From Flavobacteriaceae bacterium (GTDB lineage: Bacteria; Bacteroidota; Bacteroidia; Flavobacteriales; Flavobacteriaceae): a stretch of 64,000 bases of DNA. The stretch lies in NCBI GenBank assembly GCA_017858055.1, contig JAFMCA010000003.1, positions 1-64,000 on the forward strand, read 5' to 3'. This document shows, one piece after another, positions 26,492 through 35,654 of this stretch. A model generated the notes under the pieces. That model did not search any database. It was not told where the DNA came from and saw nothing but the letters and a program-made list of their open reading frames with translations. Both the position numbers and the translations under genes were made by a program. How positions within the stretch are numbered: the first letter of the stretch is position 1; the number at the start of each line of letters is the position of its first letter.

Positions 26492-27190
26492 TTAAGGATT
26501 TGAAAAGGTGAGTTTTTCAATTTTTTTCTCATAAGAGGCTCCTTGAAAAATCCGATCGACAAAAATACCCGGAGTGTGAATTTGGTTGGGATCCAATTCG
26601 CCTACCTCAACCAATTCTTCGACCTCTGCTACAGTAATAGTAGCAGCACCGCTCATAATGGCGTTAAAATTTTTAGCTGTTCCTCTAAAAATTAAATTTC
26701 CTGCAGAATCTCCTTTCCAAGCTTTAATCAAAGAAAAATCTGCTTGATAGGCTTCCTCCAAAATATAATTTTTAGAATGAAACGTGCGTACTTCTTTATT
26801 TTGCGCTACCTCAGTTCCAAAACCTGCTGGAGTGTAGAAGGCAGGAATTCCCATTTGTGCTGCTCTGCATTTTTCGGCTAAAGTTCCCATGGGGGTCAGA
26901 ATGACTTCCATCTCGTTTGCGAGCATCTGGCGTTCAAATTCCGAGTTTTCTCCGACATAGGAACCAATCATGGTTTTTACTTTTTTTTCTTTTATCAAAA
27001 GACCTAAACCAAAATCGTCGGTTCCAACATTTGCTGAGATGCATGTAAAATCCTTAAAGGGGGAAGAGGCAATCGCTTTAATTAAATTTTCTGGAATTCC
27101 ACACAATCCAAACCCCCCGAGCATCAAAGTCATTCCACTTTGAATTCCTTCAAGTGCAACGGATACATCTGCTACGGTTTTACGAATCAT
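26492..27190 (-). CDS. scoA: 3-oxoacid CoA-transferase subunit A
   Basis: Alpha subunit (232 aa) of the succinyl-CoA:3-ketoacid (acetoacetate) CoA-transferase. It has the family start with GMTLMLGGFGLCGIPENLI (about residues 19-37), the MGTLAEKCRAAQMGIPAFYTPAGFGT stretch (about 100-126) and an intact C-terminus. It is third in etfB-etfA-scoA-scoB (15 bases after etfA, three before scoB). With scoB frameshifted the complex may be inactive. Confidence 0.93.
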   Translation of the reverse strand: MIRKTVADVSVALEGIQSGMTLMLGGFGLCGIPENLIKAIASSPFKDFTCISANVGTDDFGLGLLIKEKKVKTMIGSYVGENSEFERQMLANEMEVILTPMGTLAEKCRAAQMGIPAFYTPAGFGTEVAQNKEVRTFHSKNYILEEAYQADFSLIKAWKGDSAGNLIFRGTAKNFNAIMSGAATITVAEVEELVEVGELDPNQIHTPGIFVDRIFQGASYEKKIEKLTFSNP

Positions 27191-27205
27191 GCCAATTGGC
27201 TTTAT

Positions 27206-28162
27206 TTAAACTCCTTTTAAAGCTTTTAATTTTTCGATTAAAGTTGGAACAACTTCAAAGGCATCTCCCACGATTCCATAGTCTGCGGCTTTAAAAAAAG
27301 GCGCTTCAGGATCATTGTTTATCACTACCTTAACTTTAGAGGAGTTAATTCCTGCTAAATGCTGAATTGCACCCGATACACCAATGGCAATATAAAGATT
27401 TGAAGCCACTGGTTTTCCAGTTTGTCCCACGTGTTCACTGTGCGGACGCCATCCCATATCAGAAACAGGTTTTGAGCAAGCTGTAGCTGCCCCTAGAACG
27501 TTTGCTAAGTCTTCGATCAAATGCCAGTGTTCAGGACCCTTTAGACCTCTACCCCCTGAAACTACAATATCCGCATCAGCTATGGTCACCTTGTTTGCAG
27601 TTTTTTCTACCGAACGTACTTTTAAGTCTGAAGTTGATTCTTGATAAGCACTGGATTTAGATAACCCTTTACCTTCCTTTTCGATAATTCCAAAAGAATT
27701 TGAGGAGAGCGAAAGTACGGCTAGATCTTTTTGACTGGTACTTAAGTTAAAGGCCTTGTTTGTGAAACAGGATCGTTTTACAGTTAAGGGTTTATAGGAA
27801 AGCGGTAAGCCAATCACATTAGAGAAATATGCAGCTTCATATTTTGCTGCAGTTAGTGGAGCGATATACCTTGCATTAGCAGAACTACTAAAAACTATGA
27901 TTTGAGATCCTTCCTCTGATGCAATCTTAGCCAGGGTAGTACTCAATCGATCTGAATTAAAATAAACTTCCTCTTCTGTAGAAATAGCATAGATCAGATC
28001 AACACCGTAGTGTTTCAGTATTGAAGTATCGTCCAAACCAAAGGAAACAGCGATTAATTCCGTACCTGATGCATCTGCAATCGCGCGACCGTAGGAGGCG
28101 ACTTCCAAACTGGATTTTTTAATTTCTTGATCTTGACTTTCTATATATACTATTACTGACAT
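27206..28162 (-). CDS. etfA: Electron transfer flavoprotein subunit alpha
   Basis: FAD-binding subunit (318 aa) of ETF, which carries electrons from acyl-CoA dehydrogenases to the membrane ETF dehydrogenase. The C-terminal FAD domain shows VVSGGRGLKGPEHW (about 201-214), MGWRPHSEHVGQTGK (about 242-256) and YIAIGVSGAIQHLAGI (about 264-279). It lies 12 bases after etfB. The CoA-transferase genes follow, so the operon links fatty-acid or ketone oxidation to respiration. Confidence 0.95.
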   Translation of the reverse strand: MSVIVYIESQDQEIKKSSLEVASYGRAIADASGTELIAVSFGLDDTSILKHYGVDLIYAISTEEEVYFNSDRLSTTLAKIASEEGSQIIVFSSSANARYIAPLTAAKYEAAYFSNVIGLPLSYKPLTVKRSCFTNKAFNLSTSQKDLAVLSLSSNSFGIIEKEGKGLSKSSAYQESTSDLKVRSVEKTANKVTIADADIVVSGGRGLKGPEHWHLIEDLANVLGAATACSKPVSDMGWRPHSEHVGQTGKPVASNLYIAIGVSGAIQHLAGINSSKVKVVINNDPEAPFFKAADYGIVGDAFEVVPTLIEKLKALKGV

Positions 28163-28174
28163 AACTATTTTTTT

Positions 28175-28921
28175 TTAAAGGACTTTCGCTTCGTTTTGTA
28201 AGAGGTCGATTAAACCCTCAATATTCGTTGGATCGATGAGTTTAACGGGCCCTTTTGCTGGGGGTTTTTCAAATGATTCAACAGCAGTAGCAACTTTAAT
28301 TTCTTGTGGTTGGATCACATCCAAAGGCTTTTGTCTCGCTTGCATAATCCCTCGCATGTTTGGGATAATTAAATCTTTTTCTTCTACCAAACCCTTTTGG
28401 GCTCCAATAACGAGAGGTAAGCTTCCATTTAAGAGCTCTTTTCCACCATCCATTTCACGTTCTAAATTGTACCGATCACCCTCTTTCTCTATATGAATAC
28501 AATTTGCGAGGTAGGGAATCTTCAAAAAAGTTGCGAGCATTGCACCTACCATACCTCCATTATAATCAATTGATTCTCTGCCCGTAATGATCAAATCAAA
28601 AGCCTCTCGTTTGGCAAGGTCTGCCAATTGTGAAGCCACAGATAATCCATCTTGAGGGACTGTGTCTATTCGGATAGCTCGATCCGCACCTATTGCCAAA
28701 CATTTCCTTAATATGGGTTCACAACTTGAATCTCCAACCGTCACAACCGTGACTTCCGCACCTTCTTTTTGCTGAAACCAAATGGCTCTGGTTAACCCAA
28801 ATTCATCGTTGGGATTGATAATAAAAGTTACTCCCTGGGTGTCGAAGGCACGATTTTCATCAACGAAATTGATTTTTGATGTAGTGTCTGGAACCGTGCT
28901 GATACAAACCAATATTTTCAT
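28175..28921 (-). CDS. etfB: Electron transfer flavoprotein subunit beta
   Basis: AMP-binding subunit (248 aa) of ETF. Features: MKILVCISTVPDTTSKI start, NPNDEFGLTRAI (about 37-48), and the signature DLIITGRESIDYNGGMVG (about 110-127, family [DN]xxIxGxxxxDxxxGxxxP). It leads the four-gene minus-strand operon. A 17-base palindrome (28954-28970) lies 32 bases upstream of its ATG, and a -7-like TAACTTCG (28939-28946) sits between them, suggesting control by a repressor. Confidence 0.95.
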   Translation of the reverse strand: MKILVCISTVPDTTSKINFVDENRAFDTQGVTFIINPNDEFGLTRAIWFQQKEGAEVTVVTVGDSSCEPILRKCLAIGADRAIRIDTVPQDGLSVASQLADLAKREAFDLIITGRESIDYNGGMVGAMLATFLKIPYLANCIHIEKEGDRYNLEREMDGGKELLNGSLPLVIGAQKGLVEEKDLIIPNMRGIMQARQKPLDVIQPQEIKVATAVESFEKPPAKGPVKLIDPTNIEGLIDLLQNEAKVL

Positions 28922-28953
28922 AAATGGGCTATTTTATACGAAGTTAGTAAAAT

Positions 28954-28970
28954 AATGACAGTGTGTCATT
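28954..28970. promoter_or_regulatory. 17-base palindrome, likely operator of etfB operon
   Basis: AATGACA-GTG-TGTCATT is a perfect inverted repeat with 7-base arms and a 3-base centre. It sits around the -33 position relative to the -7-like TAACTTCG (28939-28946, minus strand). The size and symmetry are typical of TetR- or GntR-type operators, which often control acyl-CoA metabolism. No regulator gene is nearby. Confidence 0.6.
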
Positions 28971-28996
28971 TTTTTTAAAATAGAATTTAATTTCTT

Positions 28997-30064
28997 TTAA
29001 AAATTTGAGGTTTTTACCAACCTAAACCCTGTATGCTGTAGTCCAGTATCAGGAGTTGATTTCATTCTTGATGCAACTCTATACCCTGAACAATATGCAT
29101 CATTACAGAGAAAAGAACCTCCACGCATAACTTTTTGTTTTAGGTAGGGTTGGTAAGGGTCAAAGGGTGCTTCAGGCCCTTGCGGATTCGTGACTTTTTG
29201 ATTCCCAATTTTTTGATAATAATTAAAATCATACCAGTCGGAGCACCACTCCCATACATTCCCGGCCATATCATACAGTCCAAAAGGATTCGGATCAAAA
29301 GAACCTACTGGTGCCGTATAAAAAAATTGATCTCTCAATGTATTTTGATAGGGAAAACTCCCCTCCCAGGAATTCGCTTTGGGTTTCCCCTCGGTTACAG
29401 ATTCATTTCCCCAAGGGTATTGAACACCCTTTATACCGCCACTGGCAGCCCATTCCCACTCGGCTTCTGTGGGAAGTCTTTTCCCTACCCACTTTGCATA
29501 TGCTTGAGCGTCGTACCAAGAAATATGAACTACCGGATGATCTAATTTGTCTTCAATGGAGCTTCCCGGTCCTTTGGGAGAGCGCCAATTTGCTTTTGGT
29601 TTCCATTGCCACCAAGCTCCAAAATCATTTAGATTGACTGGACCCGAGGTAGATTGGAATACCAAAGAAGCTGCTTGAAGAAGTGAATCATGAGGTTTTG
29701 GGGTATCGGGGGGAAGTTCATTCTTGAGCGCTTCCCAATTGGGTTTAATTTCAGCAGTAGTGACGTATCCTGTAGCTTCAACAAAGGCTTTAAATTGGGC
29801 ATTGGTTACTTCGGTTTGATCCATCCAAAAAGCATCGACGACAACCCGGTGAATTGGGGACTCATCTTCTCGAGCAAATTGACCTTCACTCCCCATTTGA
29901 AAGGTTCCCGAAGGCACTAGAACCATTCCATCTTTGACAATGGGTTTGCTGTTGGAGCTACCCTTAGGTGAACAACCCAAAACAAAAAAAAGGAGCGCGA
30001 CAAAAAAAACAGGACGACCTAGAGCCTCAATTTTTTTAGATATATTGGTTAAGTATGTTTTCAT
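28997..30064 (-). CDS. Formylglycine-generating enzyme (lipoprotein)
   Basis: Oxidises the Cys of CxPSR sulfatase motifs to formylglycine. Lipobox VLGC at about residues 27-30, then the FGE-sulfatase domain: [19 protein letters not shown]-like [32 protein letters not shown] and RGGSF. Catalytic Cys320 and Cys325 (SFLCNDAYC) are kept, unlike many non-enzymatic relatives. I use ATG 30064, which overlaps xylA by 29 bases. It is last in the hydroxyacid oxidase-xylB-xylA operon. The only sulfatase in the window is at 602-2026. Confidence 0.87.
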   Translation of the reverse strand: MKTYLTNISKKIEALGRPVFFVALLFFVLGCSPKGSSNSKPIVKDGMVLVPSGTFQMGSEGQFAREDESPIHRVVVDAFWMDQTEVTNAQFKAFVEATGYVTTAEIKPNWEALKNELPPDTPKPHDSLLQAASLVFQSTSGPVNLNDFGAWWQWKPKANWRSPKGPGSSIEDKLDHPVVHISWYDAQAYAKWVGKRLPTEAEWEWAASGGIKGVQYPWGNESVTEGKPKANSWEGSFPYQNTLRDQFFYTAPVGSFDPNPFGLYDMAGNVWEWCSDWYDFNYYQKIGNQKVTNPQGPEAPFDPYQPYLKQKVMRGGSFLCNDAYCSGYRVASRMKSTPDTGLQHTGFRLVKTSNF

Positions 30065-31361
30065 ACAACTCTTGCTTTCCACTGATTCGTTGTGGAGTTT
30101 TTGCGCCTAGAGCGATTTTTGACAAATCTTCCATGCTCAATTCTCCTTTTTCAAAGCGCTTTCCATCACCTTGATCGAAAGAAGCGTAACGCTCTTTTCT
30201 GAGATTTTCTAAACTACTGTTTTTCATTATTTTCTCTGCCGTAATCAAAGCTCGAGCAAATATATCGGCTCCGCCGATATGTGCGTGGAAAATATCGTCA
30301 ACGTCTGTAGAATTCCGACGAATTTTTGCATCAAAATTAATTCCCCCTCCTTGTAGACCTCCCGATCTTAGAAAGACCAGCATCGCCTCGGTAAGTTCAT
30401 AAATGTTTACAGGAAATTGATCGGTATCCCATCCGTTTTGGTTGTCTCCTCTGTTGGCATCAACACTTCCCAACATACCTGCATTGGCTGCAACAGCCAA
30501 TTCATGTTCAAAAGTGTGTTGCGCAAGGGTTGCATGATTTACCTCAATATTGAGTTTAAAATCCTTGTCCAGCCCATATTCTTTTAAAAACCCAATTGCA
30601 GTCGCAGCGTCAAAGTCATATTGGTGCTTCATGGGTTCCATGGGTTTGGGTTCGATAAAGAAGGTCCCTTGAAATCCTTTTGAACGAGCATAGTCTCTAG
30701 CCAAGGTCAACATTTGCCCCATATGATCCAACTCTCGTCCCATATCGGTATTGAGCAACGACATATAGCCTTCTCGACCTCCCCAAAAAACATAGTTCTC
30801 ACCGCCTAAGGCCATGGTTATATCCAAAGCCATTTTGATTTGAGCACCTGCACGAGCAACAACATTAAAGTCGGGATTGGTAGCCGCACCGTTCATATAA
30901 ACAGGGTTTGAAAAACAATTTGCAGTACCCCAAAGCAATTTTACTCCAGAGGCTTTTTGTTTAGTTGCAAGATATTCGGCTAGGGTTTGTAAACGCTTTT
31001 CGTTTTCAGCCAAAGTTGGCGCTTCATCCACCAAATCAGTATCGTGAAAACAGTAATACTCAAAGCCCATCTTCGTTATAAATTCAAAAGCAGCATCGGC
31101 TTTATCCTTTGCACGTTGGATTGGATCGCTAGATTGATCCCATGGAAATTGTTGAGTTCCAGGTCCAAAAGGGTCTCCTCCTTGACCACAGAAGCTATGC
31201 CAATAGGCAATGGCAAATCGGAAATGTTCTTTCATGGTTTTCCCCATCACCACTTGATCGGGGTTGTAATACTTAAAGGCTAAAGGATTGTCCGATTCTT
31301 TTCCCTCGAAAGATATCGCTCCGATACCTTTATAAAATTCTTGGTTTCCTGTTACTATCAT
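30036..31361 (-). CDS. xylA: Xylose isomerase
   Basis: Interconverts D-xylose and D-xylulose with two divalent metal ions; 441 aa, the long (class II) type. Visible are [13 protein letters not shown] (about 54-66), the catalytic His in YYCFHDTDL (about 99-107), FWGGREGY (about 191-198), the metal ligands in [10 protein letters not shown] (about 230-239), [16 protein letters not shown] and GSVDANRGD. It overlaps xylB by four bases (ATGA), with xylB upstream, and the FGE gene by 29 bases downstream. No xylose transporter or XylR is present here. Confidence 0.97.
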   Translation of the reverse strand: MIVTGNQEFYKGIGAISFEGKESDNPLAFKYYNPDQVVMGKTMKEHFRFAIAYWHSFCGQGGDPFGPGTQQFPWDQSSDPIQRAKDKADAAFEFITKMGFEYYCFHDTDLVDEAPTLAENEKRLQTLAEYLATKQKASGVKLLWGTANCFSNPVYMNGAATNPDFNVVARAGAQIKMALDITMALGGENYVFWGGREGYMSLLNTDMGRELDHMGQMLTLARDYARSKGFQGTFFIEPKPMEPMKHQYDFDAATAIGFLKEYGLDKDFKLNIEVNHATLAQHTFEHELAVAANAGMLGSVDANRGDNQNGWDTDQFPVNIYELTEAMLVFLRSGGLQGGGINFDAKIRRNSTDVDDIFHAHIGGADIFARALITAEKIMKNSSLENLRKERYASFDQGDGKRFEKGELSMEDLSKIALGAKTPQRISGKQELYENILNQYI

Positions 31362-32857
31362 AATTTATCTTTTAAGTTATTTAATTTATACTTTAATTCT
31401 GCTTTCCAATTTTGATATGCCATTTGATAGGCATCTGTATCCTTTTGAGGTAACACTTCACTTACCCGATCAATTGAAGAAATCTGTTGGCGGTAATCCT
31501 CCAAACCTTCAAATGAAATTCCTGCAGCTCGTGCAGCTCCCACTGCACCTGTCGTGTTGTAAATTTCTATGGGTTGCCCAATCAGACTAGCTACCGTATT
31601 TGCAAAAATTTCTGAACGGAAAAGGTTGTCATTACCCGCACGTATAACATGAATAGCAAGTTCATCTTCTTGCATAATTTCCATCCCGTATGCAAAAGAA
31701 AAGGCAATCCCCTCTAAAGCCGCTCTAAACAGATGCCCTTGTTGATGCTGATTCAGGTTTAAATTGGAAAATAGTGCTCCAGGAGTTTTATTGTAAAGCA
31801 TTCGTTCGGCTCCATTCCCAAAAGGAAGATTAATTAATCCGTCACTGCCTATGGATACTTTCTCTGCTAAAGTATTCATCGCATTAAAATCGGTATGGTT
31901 AGCCATCTTTCGCAACCAACTGTATTGAATCCCAGCGCCATTTACGCACAAAAGGGTACCTATGTAGGATTGATCTGGGGTGTAATTCACGTGAGCAAAA
32001 TGGTTTACACGGTAATATTCCTTGGATGAATTTCTATCTGAAACAGCAAACAAAACACCTGAGGTTCCTCCCGTAGCCGCCACCTCTCCGGGTTTTAGTA
32101 TGTTTAATGCCAGTGCATTGTTGGGCTGATCTCCAGCTCTATAGCGAATAGGAATTCCTACAGGCAAACCTGTTTGAGAAGCTGCTTGAGAGGTTACCAA
32201 ACCTTGGTTTTCGAAATTGTTGACACAAGGTGGGGTTAGACTGTTTTCTATACCGTAATAATCCAGTAACCAATTGGCCACTTTTTTTTCTTTAAAATCC
32301 CAAAGCATGCCCTCAGACAAACCGTTGATCGTGGTAGCAATCTCGCCGGTCAATCGGAAGGCGATATAATCACCGGGAAGCATGTAATAGGCGATTTTTT
32401 CATAAATATGGGGTTCATTTTCTTTGACCCACTTTAACTTGGAGGCTGTAAAATTTCCAGGAGCATTGAATAAATGCGATCCAAACTGTGCTTCCCCAAT
32501 TTCTTCTGCAGCTTTTTCTCCAATCGCAACCGCTCGGCTATCACACCAAATTATCGAATCGCGTAACAATGCTTTATTGCGATCTAATACAACAAGCCCA
32601 TGCATCTGATAGGAAATTCCTACTGCTTTAATTTGATTTGGAGTTACGCCATTTTCTTTAATAATTCGTTGTGTACCGACACAGAGATACTTCCACCACA
32701 TTTCCGGATCTTGTTCTGCCCAATTCGCTTGTTTTGCTGTAATGGGCATTTCTTCCTTTGGCTCAGTAATCACTGAGATCTTCTTGTTGGTGTCCGCATC
32801 AACCAAAGCAATTTTTACTGAGGAGCTGCCAATATCATAACCTAGGGTATAGTTCAT
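31358..32857 (-). CDS. xylB: Xylulokinase
   Basis: FGGY-family kinase, 499 aa, that phosphorylates D-xylulose to xylulose 5-phosphate. The N-terminal ATPase fold shows [14 protein letters not shown] (about 5-18), substrate-binding QMHGLVVLD (about 78-86), DSRAVAIG, and [11 protein letters not shown] (about 238-248) with the catalytic Asp. The C-terminal half has [13 protein letters not shown] and [10 protein letters not shown]. It sits between the hydroxyacid oxidase gene and xylA with four-base overlaps on both sides, so translation is coupled. Confidence 0.96.
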   Translation of the reverse strand: MNYTLGYDIGSSSVKIALVDADTNKKISVITEPKEEMPITAKQANWAEQDPEMWWKYLCVGTQRIIKENGVTPNQIKAVGISYQMHGLVVLDRNKALLRDSIIWCDSRAVAIGEKAAEEIGEAQFGSHLFNAPGNFTASKLKWVKENEPHIYEKIAYYMLPGDYIAFRLTGEIATTINGLSEGMLWDFKEKKVANWLLDYYGIENSLTPPCVNNFENQGLVTSQAASQTGLPVGIPIRYRAGDQPNNALALNILKPGEVAATGGTSGVLFAVSDRNSSKEYYRVNHFAHVNYTPDQSYIGTLLCVNGAGIQYSWLRKMANHTDFNAMNTLAEKVSIGSDGLINLPFGNGAERMLYNKTPGALFSNLNLNQHQQGHLFRAALEGIAFSFAYGMEIMQEDELAIHVIRAGNDNLFRSEIFANTVASLIGQPIEIYNTTGAVGAARAAGISFEGLEDYRQQISSIDRVSEVLPQKDTDAYQMAYQNWKAELKYKLNNLKDKL

Positions 32858-34005
32858 TTTTTATAGATAAAATTGGGTAAATCTTTTATACTTTCACAAC
32901 CGATTTGCTCCATAACTTGCCTTAATTCTGTCTTAATTAAATCCATGGTGTGCAAAGCTCCTTGACTTCCTAAAGCACCTACCCCATACATAAACGATCT
33001 CCCTAAAAAGGTAAAAGAAGCTCCTTCTGCCAAGGTTCGTGCTACATCAGGTCCTGATCGTATTCCACTGTCCATCATGATGGTAATTTTGTCTTGATAT
33101 TTGTCCCGTAAGGTTCGCAGGGTTTGGATTGTAGAGGGTCCTGCGTCCAATTGTCGACCACCGTGATTGGATAAAATCACCCCGTCCATTCCTAATCGAA
33201 TTGCCTTCTCCATATCTGCTTCGCTTGCAACCCCTTTCAACACAATTTTACCTTTCCATTGCTCTCGTATGGGTTTTATTTTTTCTTCATTCAATCGACC
33301 ATCAAAAGTGTCGTCCATAAATTTCCCTAATTGACTTAAATTCAAACCTTTGGGCATGTATGGCTTTAAAGTTTCAAACTCTGGCTGACCGTTTATCAAG
33401 GTTTTTAGTGCCCATTCGGGACGTTTGGCAATTTGATAAAAATTACGAAGTGACATTTTGGGAGGCATTGCTAGTCCGTTGCGAATGTCGCGAGGACGAA
33501 ATCCAAAACTTGGAACATCACTAAGTAAAACCAATACCGGATAACCTGCTTCTGCAGCACGATTAATAAGGTCTTTTCGCACTTCCTCTTGAGCTGGATA
33601 ATACAATTGAAACCAAGCCTTACCCTCAGTAATTTTTCCAATTTGTTCTATACTCGACGTAGTTACGGTACTTAAAATAAAAGGAAGGTTGTGCTCAAAG
33701 GCAGCTCGAGCCAATATCTCGGGAGCTTTAGGCCACATTAATCCTTGTAGCCCTATGGGAGCAACCCCAAAAGGGGCATCGTATGAGGTGCCAAATAAAG
33801 TCGTTTTTAAACTAACCTTCACTTGTTCTTTGAGATACTCTGGCAACAATTCAACAGCTCGAATCTCAGCCGTATTTTTATGCAAATTGAAATCCTCATT
33901 ACAACCCCCATCCAAATATTCGAATGCAAATTTGGGCATTTTTGACTTTGCTCTATCACGCAAGTCACTTATGGAGGGGTACTTTGTATTGAATTTTTTT
34001 AACAT
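32854..34005 (-). CDS. FMN-dependent alpha-hydroxy-acid oxidase/dehydrogenase
   Basis: Member of the LldD/glycolate oxidase family (383 aa), a TIM barrel with FMN that oxidises an L-2-hydroxyacid such as lactate to a 2-oxoacid. Expected active residues are present: Tyr in FAFEYLDGG, Tyr in WFQLYY, Lys in KIVLKGVAS, and the His/Arg pair in LSNHGGRQLD, then MMDSGIRSGPDV and FLGRSFMYG for phosphate binding. It is the first gene of the xylB-xylA-FGE operon, an unusual association. The true substrate is unknown; lactate is only the default guess. Confidence 0.87.
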   Translation of the reverse strand: MLKKFNTKYPSISDLRDRAKSKMPKFAFEYLDGGCNEDFNLHKNTAEIRAVELLPEYLKEQVKVSLKTTLFGTSYDAPFGVAPIGLQGLMWPKAPEILARAAFEHNLPFILSTVTTSSIEQIGKITEGKAWFQLYYPAQEEVRKDLINRAAEAGYPVLVLLSDVPSFGFRPRDIRNGLAMPPKMSLRNFYQIAKRPEWALKTLINGQPEFETLKPYMPKGLNLSQLGKFMDDTFDGRLNEEKIKPIREQWKGKIVLKGVASEADMEKAIRLGMDGVILSNHGGRQLDAGPSTIQTLRTLRDKYQDKITIMMDSGIRSGPDVARTLAEGASFTFLGRSFMYGVGALGSQGALHTMDLIKTELRQVMEQIGCESIKDLPNFIYKK

Positions 34006-34329
34006 CCGTTAAATATCGAAGTGATTTAAACTTTTTTTTAGAACATTCAACGCGGTTTCATAATTTGTAGTGAAACTCGTAAAATATTCAAAACAACTCA
34101 TCCTAAAGACAGTGCTTAACAAAGATACAATAGATTAGGAAATAGTGCCAACCCAGAAAAAACAAATCGATTTTTCTTAACCTAATAATTTCCTTGAATT
34201 CTTTACAACCTCCTGTTTTTACTTTTGTATTGCAATAAGAAATCGAAATTTGGAAGTTTACTATTTATTTTTTTTTAATTCTGGGTAGGGTAAATTTCTT
34301 TTGGATTGTTATCTATCAAAAACAATCGT
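34006..34329. other. Intergenic region between divergent operons
   Basis: Contains upstream signals for both sides. On the left an inverted repeat GTTTCA (34054-34059) / TGAAAC (34070-34075), ten bases apart, could be an operator for the hydroxyacid oxidase-xyl operon. On the right is the Rieske gene promoter (34194-34227). I see no small gene or structured RNA in the remainder. Confidence 0.5.
34194..34227 (+). promoter_or_regulatory. Promoter of the Rieske gene pair
   Basis: TTG (34194-34196), 23 bases, TACTTTTG (34220-34227). Transcription would start near 34234 and leave a leader of about 95 bases before ATG 34330. Confidence 0.5.
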
Positions 34330-34782
34330 ATGAAATCTACCAACAGACGTCAGTTTATTCAACAAAGTTGTCCTCTCCTCATTGCCTCAATTGTAGGGGG
34401 TACCCTTCCCTCAGCATGCACCAAAGAGGAAGAACTGACTACACCCGTAACCAAAGAAAGTTATACTCTTACAGGACAAGTGTTAACTATCAATCTGGAT
34501 CATTCCGATTTTGAACCTCTAAAATCCAGAGGTTGGTTGAATTTTACAGAACAAAAGGTATTGATACTAAAATCAAACAAAACCTACCAAGCCTACACCA
34601 ATCGTTGCCCACATGAGGGAGTACGAAATCGTTGGTCCTATTCAGAGACCGACAACAAATTTTTATGCTCAGAGCACAACAGATCATATAAGGCAGATTG
34701 TGAAACCCAAGGAGATGGGGGAGTTTTAACGTGTTATAAAACTGAGCTGTCCAACAATGAATTAAAAATATATTTAAGTTAA
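34330..34782 (+). CDS. Exported Rieske [2Fe-2S] lipoprotein (second of three)
   Basis: A 150-aa paralog of the proteins at 19943 and 34828. Tat-like signal RRQFIQQ at 6-12 and lipid Cys30 (PSAC). The Rieske domain has ligands Cys93/His95 (CPHEG) and Cys113/His116 (CSEHN); extra Cys124 and Cys135 match the conserved pair of the paralogs, here with a five-residue longer loop. ATG 34330 is preferred over an in-frame TTG at 34306. It is followed 45 bases later by the third copy on the same strand. No oxygenase or cytochrome genes are adjacent. Confidence 0.88.
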   Translation: MKSTNRRQFIQQSCPLLIASIVGGTLPSACTKEEELTTPVTKESYTLTGQVLTINLDHSDFEPLKSRGWLNFTEQKVLILKSNKTYQAYTNRCPHEGVRNRWSYSETDNKFLCSEHNRSYKADCETQGDGGVLTCYKTELSNNELKIYLS

Positions 34783-34827
34783 TCCAATCTCAAAAAATCT
34801 CAATAAAACCCTATAAATCTTAATGTC

Positions 34828-35451
34828 ATGAAAAAAGAATTTGAAAAAAAAAGACGGCTTTTTTTATCCCAAGCTTGCCTACCTGTTCTAGCTTCTGTCC
34901 TTGGAATCCCACTTGTAACTGGTTGCACAGTGGGGTCTGAAGAAGAAGAAGAAGATCTCGATGAATTTGAAAGTTTACTGGATGAGGAAAAGGACCTCAA
35001 TAGCGGTTCTGAAAATACTGAAAATCAGGGGGATGATGAGCACGAGGATGAGGACGATGATGAGGATGAGGACGATGATGATGAGGACGATGATGATGAG
35101 GACGAGGATGATGAGGACGAGGATGAGAATCAGAATAGCAATTCCAACAACGCAACGTCTACAATAGTGATCGATTTAACTGCTACTGAGTTCAAAGATT
35201 TAGAAAATATTGGAGGATCCATGAATTATACTGCCAAAAACTTACTGTTAGTTAGGGTAAGCGAAACATCGATTCGGGTGTTCAACAATGCTTGCCCTCA
35301 TGAAGGGGTCAGAAATCGATGGTCTTTTGATGGATCAAAGTTTTTGTGTAGTGAACACAACCGATCTTACAGCAACACTTGTAACGGAAGCTTGATCTGT
35401 TATAACAGTATCCTTGAAGGAAATACATTAACAATTTCAGTTGCAAATTAA
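34828..35451 (+). CDS. Exported Rieske lipoprotein with acidic Asp/Glu linker (third of three)
   Basis: A 207-aa version of the same design: Tat-like RRLFLSQ at 9-15, lipid Cys33 (VTGC), an acidic linker, then the Rieske domain from about residue 112. Ligands are Cys156/His158 (CPHEG) and Cys174/His177 (CSEHN); extra Cys at 185 and 191. Residues 69-100 are almost only Asp and Glu, coded by imperfect GAY/GAR repeats. The strongly charged linker may hold the domain away from the membrane or bind divalent cations. Probably co-transcribed with the copy 45 bases upstream. Confidence 0.87.
   Translation: MKKEFEKKRRLFLSQACLPVLASVLGIPLVTGCTVGSEEEEEDLDEFESLLDEEKDLNSGSENTENQGDDEHEDEDDDEDEDDDDEDDDDEDEDDEDEDENQNSNSNNATSTIVIDLTATEFKDLENIGGSMNYTAKNLLLVRVSETSIRVFNNACPHEGVRNRWSFDGSKFLCSEHNRSYSNTCNGSLICYNSILEGNTLTISVAN
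35031..35127 (+). repeat. Trinucleotide-like GAT/GAC/GAG repeat (acidic linker)
   Basis: About 97 bases of nearly uninterrupted GAT, GAC and GAG codons, including repeated blocks of GAGGACGATGATGAT. Such tracts can change length by slippage in steps of three without breaking the frame. They encode the Asp/Glu linker of the third Rieske lipoprotein. Confidence 0.85.
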
Positions 35452-35654
35452 TTTCATCCTACACTTTTAAAACTGGGTTAGATTCCAGTCGTAATCAAAT
35501 TTTCAACTCAGAGTTAAACCAAATTAAATCCTTGAGTTGGTGATTTAAGAAGAGCTCGCTATAAAAGTTGGAAAGGGTTTACTATTTCACTTTATTTGTT
35601 ATTACTTTATAGAATAGAACTGTATTGGATAAATCAAATAGAGATAGAAAGTTT

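Noticed and set aside
35031-35127. Repeats as a CRISPR array or tandem DNA satellite
   Set aside because: No unique spacers; the period is three bases and lies in frame within a gene.
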